DNA of 64,000 nucleotides from CAVQKZ01 sp963837325 (GTDB lineage Bacteria > Actinomycetota > Actinomycetes > Mycobacteriales > Jatrophihabitantaceae), in contig CAWIMV010000001.1 in NCBI GenBank assembly GCA_963837325.1, forward strand, positions 372,001 through 436,000, in the 5' to 3' direction. The notes under the pieces were generated by a model. That model saw only the letters and a list, made by a program, of their open reading frames with translations, ran no database searches and was not told the origin of the DNA. Shown one piece after another: positions 43,979 through 53,350 of the stretch (positions are counted from its first letter, which is position 1; each line of letters starts with the position of its first letter). The translations under genes and the position numbers were made by a program.

Positions 43979-44913
43979 TGCGACCAAAGACTGTGTTCTT
44001 CACCGGCGGCGCCGGCTTCATCGGGATGCACGTGATTCCTATGCTGCTCGAGCGGGGATACAACGTCCGGCTCTTCGACAACATGTCCCGCGGCGACCGG
44101 GACACGGTCGCCGAATTGACCGCCGACGGCCGCGTGGAGCTCATCGACCAGGACGTGCGCTATGGCGGCGCCGTGCACCGTGCGATGACTGGGTGTGAGG
44201 CGGTCATCCATTTCGCTGCCGTCAGCATCAACAAGAGCCAGGCAGACCCGTACGAGAGCATCGACATCAACATGGTGGGCAACCACAACGTGTTCGCGGC
44301 TGCCGCAGACCACGGCGTGCGCAGGCTCGTGTTCGCTTCCAGTGCCTCGGTCTACGGCGATCCGAACAAGATCCCGATGCACGAGGACGACTCACTCGAC
44401 CCGCTCACGCCGTATTGCATCAGCAAGCGGGCCGGCGAGGATCTGCTCGGCTTCTATCATCGCCGCAATGCCCTGTCCTGGCTGGCGCTTCGGTTCTTCA
44501 ATGTCTACGGCGAGGGCCAGCGGACCACCGCCTACTACACATCGGTGATCAACCATTTCGTCGCTCGCCTCCGCAATGGCGAGCCTCCGGTGATCGACGG
44601 CAAGGGCGAACAATCGATGGACTTCGTCCACGTCCACGACATCGCCCGGGCAACAGTCCTAGCGCTCGAGGCAGAGCGGGACAACCTCCCGATCAACGTG
44701 GGAACAGGGATCGACACGTCGATCGCCACACTCGCGAGAATCCTCATCGAGGCCGTCGGGGCGGACGTCGTGCCACAGTTCAACCCACGCGAGGTGCTCG
44801 TGAGCCGACGCGCTGCCGACACCACACGTGCTCGCGAACTCCTCGGCTTCCAGTCCAGCATCACGGTCGAGGAAGGCATGACCAATCTGGTGAAGCGGGC
44901 GATGACGTCGTGA
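43975..44913 (+). CDS. NAD-dependent nucleotide-sugar epimerase/dehydratase
   Basis: Predicted extended SDR of 312 residues. The NAD loop is GGAGFIG (11-17), with Asp35 after the second strand, and the active-site Tyr147-x3-Lys151 (TPYCISK). GalE/RmlB-like features include RFFNVYGEGQRTTAYYTSVI and DFVHVHDIARA. It overlaps the aminotransferase gene before it and the acyltransferase gene after it. Epimerase activity on a UDP-sugar is likelier than dehydratase activity, but this is not decided by the sequence. Confidence 0.9.
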   Translation: MMRPKTVFFTGGAGFIGMHVIPMLLERGYNVRLFDNMSRGDRDTVAELTADGRVELIDQDVRYGGAVHRAMTGCEAVIHFAAVSINKSQADPYESIDINMVGNHNVFAAAADHGVRRLVFASSASVYGDPNKIPMHEDDSLDPLTPYCISKRAGEDLLGFYHRRNALSWLALRFFNVYGEGQRTTAYYTSVINHFVARLRNGEPPVIDGKGEQSMDFVHVHDIARATVLALEAERDNLPINVGTGIDTSIATLARILIEAVGADVVPQFNPREVLVSRRAADTTRARELLGFQSSITVEEGMTNLVKRAMTS

Positions 44914-45368
44914 ACACCGGAGCGACGGAACACTCGCTGCCGACCAATCCGTACCACCCGCACGCCTGGATCATCGGTGATCCGCACATCGGAGCAGGGA
45001 CCTGGATCGGTGCGTTCACGGTCATCGACGGGTCCGGCGGCCTGGTCATCGGCGCGGGCTGCGACGTGTCCTGCGGAGCCCAGATCTATACCCACTCGTC
45101 CGTACGCCGCTGTCTGAGCGGACGGCGCACGGAGGTCGAGCGACGATCGACCCGGATCGGCGACCACGTCTTCATCGGCGCCAACGCGGTGGTGAACATG
45201 GGCGTGGCGATCGGAGACGAAGCCGTCGTAGCGGCCGGTGCCGTAGTCACCAAAGACGTTGCGGCGCGAACCGTCGTTGCCGGCGTCCCGGCTCGGCCCG
45301 TCGCCGTCGTGAGCATTGCCGGACCTGATGTGCAATTCACAGCCCGGCCAGTGCAGGACGCAAACTGA
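44910..45368 (+). CDS. Hexapeptide-repeat acyltransferase (WbpD-like)
   Basis: Predicted protein of 152 residues from GTG 44910, which overlaps the epimerase stop (GTGA). A left-handed beta-helix is shown by repeats such as IIGDPHIGAGTWIGAFTVID, VIGAGCDVSCGAQIYTHSSV, IGDHVFIGANAVVNMGVAIG and VVAAGAVVTKDVAARTVVAG. It resembles sugar N-acetyltransferases that act after a DegT aminotransferase. The GT4 gene begins in the stop (TGATG). Confidence 0.88.
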   Translation: MNTGATEHSLPTNPYHPHAWIIGDPHIGAGTWIGAFTVIDGSGGLVIGAGCDVSCGAQIYTHSSVRRCLSGRRTEVERRSTRIGDHVFIGANAVVNMGVAIGDEAVVAAGAVVTKDVAARTVVAGVPARPVAVVSIAGPDVQFTARPVQDAN

Positions 45369-46588
45369 TGCGGATTCTCGTCGTCAACAACTTCTACCCG
45401 CCACGTGTTGGTGGCAGCGCGCATCTCGCCGACGGATTGGCCCGCGGATATGCGCGGGCCGGACACGAGGTGCTTGTCCTCACGGCGGCGTACCAAGACG
45501 CGCCTGCCGAGGAGTGCCCGGCGCCCCGGTTGCGGGTCGTACGGCTTCCCGCTGTCTCGATCCCGGAGACCCGCTTCTCGGTGAGCTTCGACCTGGCCTT
45601 CACCTTGCGCCCCTTCATGAGCCGACGGTTGCGCAGCGTGCTCGACGATTTCACGCCGGACGTCATCCACCAGCACGGCCAGTTCTTCGATCTCACGTGG
45701 GCGACGGCGATGTATGCACGACGACACGCGATACCGACCCTGTTGTCGGTACACACCCGGCTGGAGAATCCGAAGGCGTCCTATCACGGCGTGTTCCGAT
45801 GGCTCGACGCCTTGCTGATCGCGCCGATCCTTCGCCGGTACCGGCCGCGCATCGTCGTGATGGATGTCCAGATGGACGAATACATTCAGCGCCGCTATCG
45901 CGGCTGCTATGCCGGCCTTGAGTACATTCCGGTAGGCGTCCTCCCCGCGCAGATGGTCGGCGTGGACCGCGCCGCCAGCAGGCTGGAATTGGGCTTGGGT
46001 CACGCGCCTGTCATCCTTTCGATCGGTCACGTGATTCCGCTGCGAGATCGCGTCACGCTCGTCGAAGCGCTGCCCAAACTGCTGGCCGAGGTTCCTGATG
46101 CCCGCCTCGTCGTCGTCGGCCACGTCTACTACGACGCCTTCCAGCGCCGAGCGCGCGAACTCGGCGTCGAGCACGCCGTTATGTCGGTCGGCGCCGTACC
46201 CAAGGCCGACATGCCGCGCTACCTCGCCGCAGCCGATGTCGAGGCGCATGATCTGCAAGGTTTCGGTATGGGCACGGCGACCTTGGAGACCATGGCGGCC
46301 GGGGTGCCCGTCGTTGTAGCGGTCCGCCCGGACAACTTTCCAGGCCTCGACCTGACCAGCGTGCAGAGTTGCCTGCTCACCCCAGTGGGGGATGTGACCG
46401 CTCTCGCCGACGCAGTCACCGGACTGCTCGTCGACCCTGACTTGCGGGCGCGCGTCGGCCAGGCGGGACGTGACTTGGTGCTGAAGCACTTCACGATGGA
46501 GGTCGTGCTGGACCAGCACCTGACGGTTCTCCAGTCGATGGTCGGCGACAGCAGTCAGCCGGATATGGCGGCGGCCCGACGAACCTGA
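45368..46588 (+). CDS. GT4-family glycosyltransferase
   Basis: Predicted GT-B enzyme of 406 residues. The N-terminal half starts MRILVVNNFYPPRVGGSAHL. The C-terminal half has the phosphate-binding pattern EYIPVGV, VILSIGHVIPLRD, and the EX7E region in DLQGFGMGTATLETMAAGVP. It transfers a sugar to a growing glycan at the inner membrane. Its 3' end overlaps the converging oxidoreductase gene by 34 bp. Confidence 0.9.
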   Translation: MRILVVNNFYPPRVGGSAHLADGLARGYARAGHEVLVLTAAYQDAPAEECPAPRLRVVRLPAVSIPETRFSVSFDLAFTLRPFMSRRLRSVLDDFTPDVIHQHGQFFDLTWATAMYARRHAIPTLLSVHTRLENPKASYHGVFRWLDALLIAPILRRYRPRIVVMDVQMDEYIQRRYRGCYAGLEYIPVGVLPAQMVGVDRAASRLELGLGHAPVILSIGHVIPLRDRVTLVEALPKLLAEVPDARLVVVGHVYYDAFQRRARELGVEHAVMSVGAVPKADMPRYLAAADVEAHDLQGFGMGTATLETMAAGVPVVVAVRPDNFPGLDLTSVQSCLLTPVGDVTALADAVTGLLVDPDLRARVGQAGRDLVLKHFTMEVVLDQHLTVLQSMVGDSSQPDMAAARRT

Positions 46589-47520
46589 TCGATGACGAGA
46601 TGTGCAGGCAGGATGCTCGCCCGTTCGGCCGAGGGGTCGATCGCACCGGTCGCAATATCGAGGAAGCGATCGAATTGAACGGCGAGCGGCTCGCGCACGG
46701 AGACCAGTGCCGGGATCTCAATGATCGCTTGCTGCTTGTAGCTCAATCCGTCCGGGCTGGCTTCGTTGAGGACGTGCCGATAGATCGTCACCGAGTTACG
46801 CAGCATGTCGACCTCGACGAGCCGGGCAGCTTCAGCGACAGCGAACTCGCGCACCTTGCGCTGACTGACCCGGCTCGCTGACACGTTTGCGATCATCCCG
46901 TCCGGGAAGACGAGTGACACGTCTGCAACGTCCTCCGCGCCAGGCAACGAGTCAGGGTGCAGATAGCCAAAGGCCCCTCGCACGGTGACTGGTTGCGCAC
47001 CGGCCAGGCTGAGCACGATGTCGATATCGTGAATGAGCAAGTCGGACGCCACACCGGTTTGTACCCGTGCGGCGTAGGGAGAATGCCGCACCGCTCGGAC
47101 GTGACGAGGCTTCTCGATGAGTGCTAGCGCCGTCATGATCGCCGGGTTGTAACGCTCCAACAGGCCACACATCAACGGAATGCCGGACGACGCAGAGGTC
47201 TCGACCAGTTCTTGCGCCTCGACAAGATCATCGGACAGTGGCTTTTCGATCAGCAGCGGCAACCCTCGATTGAGGACGTCGCGACCCAGCGTGTGATGGG
47301 CCGCAGTCGAAGCAGCAACCACGACGGCGTCAACATCGGAGCACGCGTCAAGGTCGGGTCGCCAAACTCCCCCGAACCGGCCGGCCGTTTGTTCACCGGC
47401 GTCTCGTCGAGGATCCACGACGTAGGCGAGTTCGGCGCGATCGGACTGGCTGATGACGCGGGCGTGCAGGGAGCCCATGGAACCGGCGCCGACGACGGCG
47501 ACCCGCATGAGCGCTGACAT
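46555..47520 (-). CDS. Gfo/Idh/MocA-type nucleotide-sugar oxidoreductase
   Basis: Predicted protein of 321 residues. The NAD loop is VVGAGSMG (9-16), the EKP motif sits in LLIEKPL near 93, and the typical C-terminal half has DLLIHDIDIVLSL with the catalytic-type His. It follows the second aminotransferase gene by 2 bp; GAAGG precedes ATG 47520. In WbpB/GnnA-type pathways such enzymes oxidise C3 of a UDP-HexNAc so that a DegT enzyme can aminate it. Confidence 0.9.
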   Translation of the reverse strand: MSALMRVAVVGAGSMGSLHARVISQSDRAELAYVVDPRRDAGEQTAGRFGGVWRPDLDACSDVDAVVVAASTAAHHTLGRDVLNRGLPLLIEKPLSDDLVEAQELVETSASSGIPLMCGLLERYNPAIMTALALIEKPRHVRAVRHSPYAARVQTGVASDLLIHDIDIVLSLAGAQPVTVRGAFGYLHPDSLPGAEDVADVSLVFPDGMIANVSASRVSQRKVREFAVAEAARLVEVDMLRNSVTIYRHVLNEASPDGLSYKQQAIIEIPALVSVREPLAVQFDRFLDIATGAIDPSAERASILPAHLVIDQVRRAAAISG

Positions 47521-47522
47521 GC

Positions 47523-48623
47523 TCAGACCTTCATCAGATCGCGGGTCGCTGCCACGATCGTGTCGATTTCCGCGAGGCTGAGCTTCGGGTGCACCGGAAG
47601 GGACACGACGCGCTTGGCCACGGATGCGGCGACCGGGGTGTCTGAGAGCTTGACTTGAGGATTGCTGCGGAAGCAGTCGTGATCGAAGACCGGTCGCGGG
47701 TAGTAGACGCCCGAGCCCACACCCCGCTCGGCGAGTTTCGCGACGAACTCATCCCGCTCGATCGGTGCCCGGCCGGTGATGAGGACGGTGAACTGGTGCC
47801 AGACATGATCCCGGCCGGGCAGTTGGCGAGGCAGGGCCAGCCCGGGAACGTCAGCGAGTGCGGCAGTCAGTCGGGCCGCGTTGGCGCGACGCCGTGCAAT
47901 CGTCCGGTCGATAACCGCCAGTTGCGGAATGGCCAAGGCGGCTTGCAAGTCGGTTAGCCGGTAGTTGTGACCGGCGAGTTCGTAGCTATACCGCTCGCGC
48001 ATGCCCTGATTTCTCAGGATCCGGAGGCGATCAGCGAAGATCGCGTCATCGGTCGTGATCATGCCCCCTTCCCCTGTTGTGATGTTCTTGGTGGCGTAGA
48101 ACGAGAAGCAGCCGAGCCCGAACGAGCCGGCCCGCCGGCCGTCGATGGATGCGGCGTGCGCTTGCGCGGCGTCCTCGACAATGTGCAACCCGTGCTGCCC
48201 TGCGATGGATTCCACCGCGGTCATGTCAGCGCATTGACCATAGAGGTGGACCGGCATGAGAACCCTGGTCCGAGGGGTGATCGCGGCACGGAGCGCCTGG
48301 GGGTCAATGCAGAAGTCATCCGCGCTGATGTCCGCGAACACCGCCGTCGCCCCAGCCTCCAAGATCGCGTTGAGGGTCGCGACGAATGTGAACGGCGACG
48401 TCAGTACCTCGTCGCCGGGTTCGAGATCTAGCGCCTGGAGCGCAGCGATCAGTGCCGTCGTGCCGCTGTTGACCGCGACCGCATGGCGCACACCGACGAG
48501 GGCGGCGAAGTCGGCCTCGAAGCGCTTGACCATCGGCCCCTGGGCCAGCATCCCCGACTCAAGGACCCGGCCCACCAGCTCAAGAGCCTCCTCCGGAAGG
48601 TCGACGCTCGATAGGGGAATCAC
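47523..48623 (-). CDS. DegT-type sugar aminotransferase 2 (WbpE/GnnB-like)
   Basis: Predicted PLP enzyme of 366 residues from GTG 48623 (AGGGAG upstream, family N-terminus VIPLSSVDL). Lys179 lies in FYATKNITTGEGG; other motifs are VNSGTTALIAAL, PVHLYGQCADM and IVEDAAQAHAA. Together with the coupled Gfo/Idh gene it makes a 3-keto to 3-amino sugar module. It is divergent from the LpxA-like acyltransferase gene by about 85 bp, so one intergenic region controls both. Confidence 0.9.
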   Translation of the reverse strand: MIPLSSVDLPEEALELVGRVLESGMLAQGPMVKRFEADFAALVGVRHAVAVNSGTTALIAALQALDLEPGDEVLTSPFTFVATLNAILEAGATAVFADISADDFCIDPQALRAAITPRTRVLMPVHLYGQCADMTAVESIAGQHGLHIVEDAAQAHAASIDGRRAGSFGLGCFSFYATKNITTGEGGMITTDDAIFADRLRILRNQGMRERYSYELAGHNYRLTDLQAALAIPQLAVIDRTIARRRANAARLTAALADVPGLALPRQLPGRDHVWHQFTVLITGRAPIERDEFVAKLAERGVGSGVYYPRPVFDHDCFRSNPQVKLSDTPVAASVAKRVVSLPVHPKLSLAEIDTIVAATRDLMKV

Positions 48624-48709
48624 CAGTCCGCTCCCTCGACGTCGAATAGCACACCTGGTGTTATCGTCGCCCGCCGGCGGTGTCGCCAACTCGGGCTCAG
48701 GAGTCTCGT

Positions 48710-49402
48710 ATGAACAAGGTTCATCCTGCTGCGGTCATCGGAGCCGACGTCGTACTCGGTCAGGGCAACGTGATCGGTCCGTACGTCGTGATTCTGGGAC
48801 CCGCTCGGCTGGGCGACGGAAATTGGATCGGACCGCATGTGGTTGTCGGCACGCCCGCCGAGATCCGGGGGATCGACCATGGGGAGGCTCTCGGCGGCAT
48901 CGGCGCGGGCGTCCAGATCGGCAATCGAAATGTCCTGCGCGAATTCGTCACCGTGCAGCAAGGGCACCGCGCGACCACGACAATCGGTGACGACTGCTAC
49001 CTCATGACCAGGGTCTACCTGGCCCATGACGACGTTGTGGGCGACGAGGTCACCATGGCGGCCGGTGCGACGCTGGGTGGCCACGTGCACGTCGGCGCTG
49101 GAGCGAACCTCGGTATGGGTGCAATCGTGCACCAGCGACGGGTCATTGGACCGACGGCGATGATCGGGATGGGCTCGGTCGTGACCCGCGATATCAGGCC
49201 CTACGCGCTCGCCTACGGCAACCCGGCCCGGGTGCGGGGGGTGAACCAGGTCGGGATGCGGCGAGCCCGTGTCCCGGAGGCAACTATTGCCCGTCTCGAA
49301 GCCTCGTACTCGGCCGGTGGCTCTGCTGAGTTCCCCCGTGACGCGGTCCCTCGCGATGTCCAGGCGTGGTGGGAGGCTGAGACGCGGCCAAGTGCCCCAT
49401 AG
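48710..49402 (+). CDS. LpxA-like acyltransferase
   Basis: Predicted protein of 230 residues with left-handed beta-helix repeats that follow E. coli LpxA beyond the hexapeptides: GNRNVLREFVTVQQG, YLAHDDVVG with the equivalent of catalytic His125 (His106 here), LGGHVHV, VHQRRVIGPTAMIGMGS and YALAYGNPAR. LpxA itself transfers an acyl chain to UDP-GlcNAc in lipid A synthesis, which monoderm actinobacteria lack. Here it may O- or N-acylate the amino sugar made by the divergent genes. AGGAG precedes ATG 48710. Confidence 0.85.
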   Translation: MNKVHPAAVIGADVVLGQGNVIGPYVVILGPARLGDGNWIGPHVVVGTPAEIRGIDHGEALGGIGAGVQIGNRNVLREFVTVQQGHRATTTIGDDCYLMTRVYLAHDDVVGDEVTMAAGATLGGHVHVGAGANLGMGAIVHQRRVIGPTAMIGMGSVVTRDIRPYALAYGNPARVRGVNQVGMRRARVPEATIARLEASYSAGGSAEFPRDAVPRDVQAWWEAETRPSAP

Positions 49403-49496
49403 GCCGAATTCGGGCCTCCGCTGTTAATCTCCGACAGCCTGGACGTCAAGGTGGACCGGGCACGTTTCGGCTGAGAGAACGCTTGGGGTTCAGTAG

Positions 49497-50483
49497 GTGG
49501 CGGTGAACAGTGTCGGAACGCAAGCGCCTGCGCCGGCCCGTCAGCGCGCAATTATCAGCCGCCTAGTTCCCCTGGTGCGGCCGATATTCGGGTTGCTCGT
49601 CCTTAGTTCCATTGGCTACGCGATCCACTCCGAGTGGTCCGGTGTCCATTCCGCGCTGCGCACACTGGCTTGGCAGAACGTCTTCGCGTCGTTTCTGGCC
49701 GCCTGTGCCGGGACCGCCACGAGCCTCATGGCGTGGCGTGCATTACTTGCCGACGAGGGACATCACCTGAGCATCTTCGCGGCGGGGCGGGTATTCCTGG
49801 TCGGACAGCTGGGGAAGTACTTGCCGGGGAACGTGTGGTCCGTCGTTGCGCAGGTGGAACTTGGCAAACGTGTGGGCGTGCCCAGGGCAAGGTCGTTCAC
49901 CGCATCGCTCGTTTGGGTCGGATTGTCGCTGTCCACAGCGCTGTGTGTCGGTCTGCTCGGTCTCCCGGTGCTCGCATCGGCCCACTCGGGCGAAGGCTGG
50001 GCACTGATCGCGAGCCTTCCGTTCGCAGTCGTGGCCTCGATGCCGAAGGTGTTGACCCGGCTGGTGAACCTCGTTCTGCGAGGGTTGCGTAAGCCGCCGC
50101 TGCCGAAGCCATTGAGTATGCGGGCGGTGCTCTCCGCGTGCGGCTGGTTGGCGTTGACGTGGATCTTCTTCGGCGTTCACCTCTGGCTGCTCGCCAACGC
50201 GCTCGGAGCTCCCGGGCTCGGCGGGATAGCTCGCTGTGTCGGGGGCTTCGCCCTCGCAATGGCGGCCGGAGTGTTGTTCGTCTTCGTTCCCTCGGGTGCC
50301 GGCGTCCGGGAGGCTTTGATTGTCACCGCGCTCCTGCCGGTGATGTCGGTCGGCGAGGCGCTCGGCATCGCTCTCGTGTCACGGGCCCTTTTCATCATCA
50401 CGGACGTCGTTTCTGCGGGCGGGGCAGCGCTGGCCGCCATCCGCCAGGTCGAGAACGCCGATGTCGCTCCCACGCCTACCTAG
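49497..50483 (+). CDS. Flippase-like membrane protein (LPG_synthase_TM/UPF0104)
   Basis: Predicted protein of 328 residues with about eight helices and the family pattern FAAGRVFLVGQLGKYLPGNV, RSFTASLVWVGLSLS and VFVFVPSGAGVREALIVTAL. These proteins are related to the flippase part of MprF and to AglD-like proteins often placed in glycan loci. It may move a lipid-linked intermediate. The start is GTG 49497 with no good Shine-Dalgarno site; GTG 49503 is possible. Confidence 0.85.
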   Translation: MAVNSVGTQAPAPARQRAIISRLVPLVRPIFGLLVLSSIGYAIHSEWSGVHSALRTLAWQNVFASFLAACAGTATSLMAWRALLADEGHHLSIFAAGRVFLVGQLGKYLPGNVWSVVAQVELGKRVGVPRARSFTASLVWVGLSLSTALCVGLLGLPVLASAHSGEGWALIASLPFAVVASMPKVLTRLVNLVLRGLRKPPLPKPLSMRAVLSACGWLALTWIFFGVHLWLLANALGAPGLGGIARCVGGFALAMAAGVLFVFVPSGAGVREALIVTALLPVMSVGEALGIALVSRALFIITDVVSAGGAALAAIRQVENADVAPTPT

Positions 50484-50510
50484 AGTGAGCCTGAGGACCG
50501 CGGTCGCGGC

Positions 50511-52607
50511 ATGTTGACGGCAATCGTCGCGCTGGTGCTTGCTGTCACGCCTGGCGCCATTCTCGGGTTCTGCCTCCCGCACGGACGCGCGCGGTGGGCC
50601 GGGTGGGCCGCGGCGCCGATCCTCACGCTCGGGCTCATCTCGCTGAGCATGGCGTGGCTTCCGGTCGTGAACCTGCCCAGTAGCGCGACCTGGGTCCTGG
50701 GCGCCGAATTCGTGTTCGCGGGGGCAGCGGCGGCGGTCGCGCAAATGTGTGCGCGGCGCGGTGATTCGGCTACCGATCGGCCACGACCGGCGAGCGATCC
50801 TGAGTCGGCGGCGCGTTCACCGGACGTGCGCGTTGCGACATCGGCCACCCCGCGGCCGCGACGCCGATGGCGGAGCAGAGCCCGACTCGCCGACGTCATC
50901 GCCGTCACGGTGTCATCCGTCATCTGCGTGAGCTTCGGCCGAGCCCTCGTCGGCAGATTCCCGTACCCGCCGGGCTGGGACGGCATGAATCATGCCTTGC
51001 TGACCCGCAACATCATGGAGAGCGGAAGCACCGCAGTGACCTCCGTGTGTACAACGGGCTCCACGCATACCCACGTGGCTTGCCATTTCTATCCGCTCGC
51101 GGCCGACGTCGCGTGGGCGCAGGCGGCTGTTCTGTCCGGCGGTCACCTGAGCATCGCCATGACTGCGTGGGCCGAATTGATCGGCCCGTTGGCCCTCGTC
51201 GCGGCGATCTATGCCACGGTTCGCGCGCTCGGCGGCTCGCCCATCGTTGCCGCGTGCGTCGCCGCTGTCCCAGCTGTCATCAGTCCGGTGTGGCAATCGA
51301 TGCTTTCCGGCAGAGTCACCGAAGAGGTGACCCCCGGGCTCAGCGTCGCGGTGGCGTTGCTCATCGCACTTGCCATTCGCGGAAATTACCCGGTTCGACT
51401 GGCACTTCTGGGCGGCCTCGGCACCGCCGGGCTCCTGATGACGCATACGTACGACGCACTGTTCGCCGGCTGCTTGACGATCGCTTTCGTTCCGTTCCTT
51501 CGTGGTTCGTTCTCGGTGCGCGCCGCACTGCCTGCGATCGGTGCGACGGTGCTCGCAACCGTGGCCGTGGTCGCGCCGTTGGGCACGTCGATTCTCGGCG
51601 CGAAGGGCGAGCGCGTTGCGGCCGCGCCGCTCAACGCGGGACGGCTGGGCGAGTCCGTCATGTACTGGATCACCGACTTCAACCGGTATGCGCTGTTCGG
51701 GTACCACCAGCCGGGCGGTTCGACTGAGCAGCAGCATGTGCACACCGCGCACATCGCGTTATGGCTCACCATCGTCTGCCTGCTCGCGTCGCCGCTGTGT
51801 TTCGCGTTCAAGGAGCTGCGCTGGGCCCGCCCGTGGTTCGTGATGTGGGTCTTGTGGACGGTCATCGGGATATGGACGTCGTACTCCGGCTCACGCCCGG
51901 CGCATTACGTGGCCAGTCTCTGGTACAACGTTCCCCAGCGCGTTCTGGTAATGATCTTTCCTGTTTACGCCGCCCTCGCCGTTGCCGGCGCGTGCGCAAT
52001 CGGCCTGTCCGTGGCAACAATCGCAGCCGAGCTCACCGCGCAGCCGATCGCCCGATCTCGCTTGAGAGCCGCTGCCGCGTCAGTCGCCGCGCTCGCTCTC
52101 GTCGTACCGTTGCTCGGACTCGGCGCGGCACCGTCGAGCAGGTCGTTGCTACGAACAGCCCTCGCGCAACGGGTTCCGCAGGGAACGCAGTACGCCCGTG
52201 TCTTCGTGTGGTTGAAGAAGCACACCCCGCCGGGCAGAGTCGTCGCCTACGACCACAACCTCGAATTCATGACCTGGAGCTACGCCAACTACGGGGTGCC
52301 GGTGCTATTCGCGATAAATCCGGTCGGTTCCGATGCGCGCTCAATTCAGGATTACAACCAACGCGTCGAGGCCTGGGACTGGCTGGTCGACAATCCAACG
52401 GGCACCCCGGCAGGCGCCTGCTCAGCGCGCAGGTACGGCGTCGAATTTGTCGTCACCGGAAGCGTACGTATCCCCGGGTGGCCAGCGACGTACAGCCGAG
52501 CGTTGCTCGCGCACAGCCCCAACGTGGATCTTGTGCATCGCGATACCGGCATCAAGGTGTACCGGGTCACCACCGCCGGTCGGACGTGCGGGGCCGCGGC
52601 GAAGTAG
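50511..52607 (+). CDS. Large DUF6541-like membrane protein
   Basis: Predicted protein of 698 residues with about twelve helices and a soluble C-terminal domain (about 560-698). Motifs such as PPGWDGMNHALLTRNIMESG, HTHVACHFYPLAADVAWAQA and LMTHTYDALFAG, and a DHNLEFMTWSYANYGVPVLF segment, recall DUF6541 proteins of actinobacterial cell-wall and glycan loci. A polyprenyl-phosphate-sugar glycosyltransferase activity is possible. It follows the flippase-like gene by 27 bp and probably closes the locus. Confidence 0.75.
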   Translation: MLTAIVALVLAVTPGAILGFCLPHGRARWAGWAAAPILTLGLISLSMAWLPVVNLPSSATWVLGAEFVFAGAAAAVAQMCARRGDSATDRPRPASDPESAARSPDVRVATSATPRPRRRWRSRARLADVIAVTVSSVICVSFGRALVGRFPYPPGWDGMNHALLTRNIMESGSTAVTSVCTTGSTHTHVACHFYPLAADVAWAQAAVLSGGHLSIAMTAWAELIGPLALVAAIYATVRALGGSPIVAACVAAVPAVISPVWQSMLSGRVTEEVTPGLSVAVALLIALAIRGNYPVRLALLGGLGTAGLLMTHTYDALFAGCLTIAFVPFLRGSFSVRAALPAIGATVLATVAVVAPLGTSILGAKGERVAAAPLNAGRLGESVMYWITDFNRYALFGYHQPGGSTEQQHVHTAHIALWLTIVCLLASPLCFAFKELRWARPWFVMWVLWTVIGIWTSYSGSRPAHYVASLWYNVPQRVLVMIFPVYAALAVAGACAIGLSVATIAAELTAQPIARSRLRAAAASVAALALVVPLLGLGAAPSSRSLLRTALAQRVPQGTQYARVFVWLKKHTPPGRVVAYDHNLEFMTWSYANYGVPVLFAINPVGSDARSIQDYNQRVEAWDWLVDNPTGTPAGACSARRYGVEFVVTGSVRIPGWPATYSRALLAHSPNVDLVHRDTGIKVYRVTTAGRTCGAAAK

Positions 52608-52785
52608 TTCACTCACTCGAACAGGTCAATAGAGCGCTTGCGTGTGATGAGCTACAGCGTCAGTCGCCATGAAGACGCCGCGCGCACGATCTCGTCGAGA
52701 GCATCGAACGGTGATCCGGAAAGCGGGATGGTGCGTGGGGTCGGGGAGGGCGGCGAAGGTCGAGGTGCAGCTGGCGGCGGGCAGG

Positions 52786-53271
52786 TCAGCCACGGCGTAC
52801 GTCGCTGAGTTGGTCGACTAGGGCGTCGAGGCGACCGAAGGTCCGCGCGAGTCCGACGTGGTCGCTGTAGTCGCGAGATTCGACGATTTGCCCGTCCCGT
52901 ACGCGTACGACGAAGATGCAGGGCAATCGAAACGGTTCGTCGTGGGCCGAGCCAACATAGGCGAATTCGAAGATGACAAGTTCGGGGTCCGAGGTCCGGT
53001 GAACCGTCATGTCAGCCGGTTCGAAGCGTTCGGCTCCGCCGGTCTGACTTCCCGCGCGAGCGAAGTGAGCGCGGAGCTCGCCGCGAGATCTCAGCGGCGT
53101 GTCGCCCAGAGGGGCCAGGGGATGCCTGACGTCGGTTTGCTCGGCGTACAAGGTAGCGAGTTCGTCCAGCTGCCTCTCGCGTTGATCTGGCGTGAGCTGC
53201 CCGGCGACGAGGCGACTGACACCCTGCGCAACGGCGCGCACGACGTCGGCGGGCTCCTGGGTCGATAACAT
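52786..53271 (-). CDS. SnoaL-like (NTF2-fold) protein
   Basis: Predicted protein of 161 residues with the cone-shaped SnoaL/NTF2 pattern: LDELATLYAEQTDVRHPLAP, TPLRSRGELRAHFARAG, ELVIFEFAYVGSAHDEPFRL and VVRVRDGQIVESRDYSDHVG. It would bind or convert a small hydrophobic ligand; key residues of a given enzyme are not recognised. GGAGG precedes ATG 53271. It is divergent from a TetR gene, with a strong palindrome between. Confidence 0.82.
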   Translation of the reverse strand: MLSTQEPADVVRAVAQGVSRLVAGQLTPDQRERQLDELATLYAEQTDVRHPLAPLGDTPLRSRGELRAHFARAGSQTGGAERFEPADMTVHRTSDPELVIFEFAYVGSAHDEPFRLPCIFVVRVRDGQIVESRDYSDHVGLARTFGRLDALVDQLSDVRRG

Positions 53272-53289
53272 TGGCCTCCTCCAAGGGAA

Positions 53290-53322
53290 GTGTCGACTCC
53301 GAAACCGTACCGGAGTCGACAC
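53290..53322. promoter_or_regulatory. 33-bp palindrome, probable TetR operator
   Basis: Perfect 12-bp arms GTGTCGACTCCG and CGGAGTCGACAC are separated by 9 bp, between the divergent SnoaL-like and TetR genes. The distance to either start codon is 18-30 bp, so binding would shut both promoters. Confidence 0.75.
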
Positions 53323-53350
53323 TCCGTCACCAGGTCGTAGCTCGCGGCCG

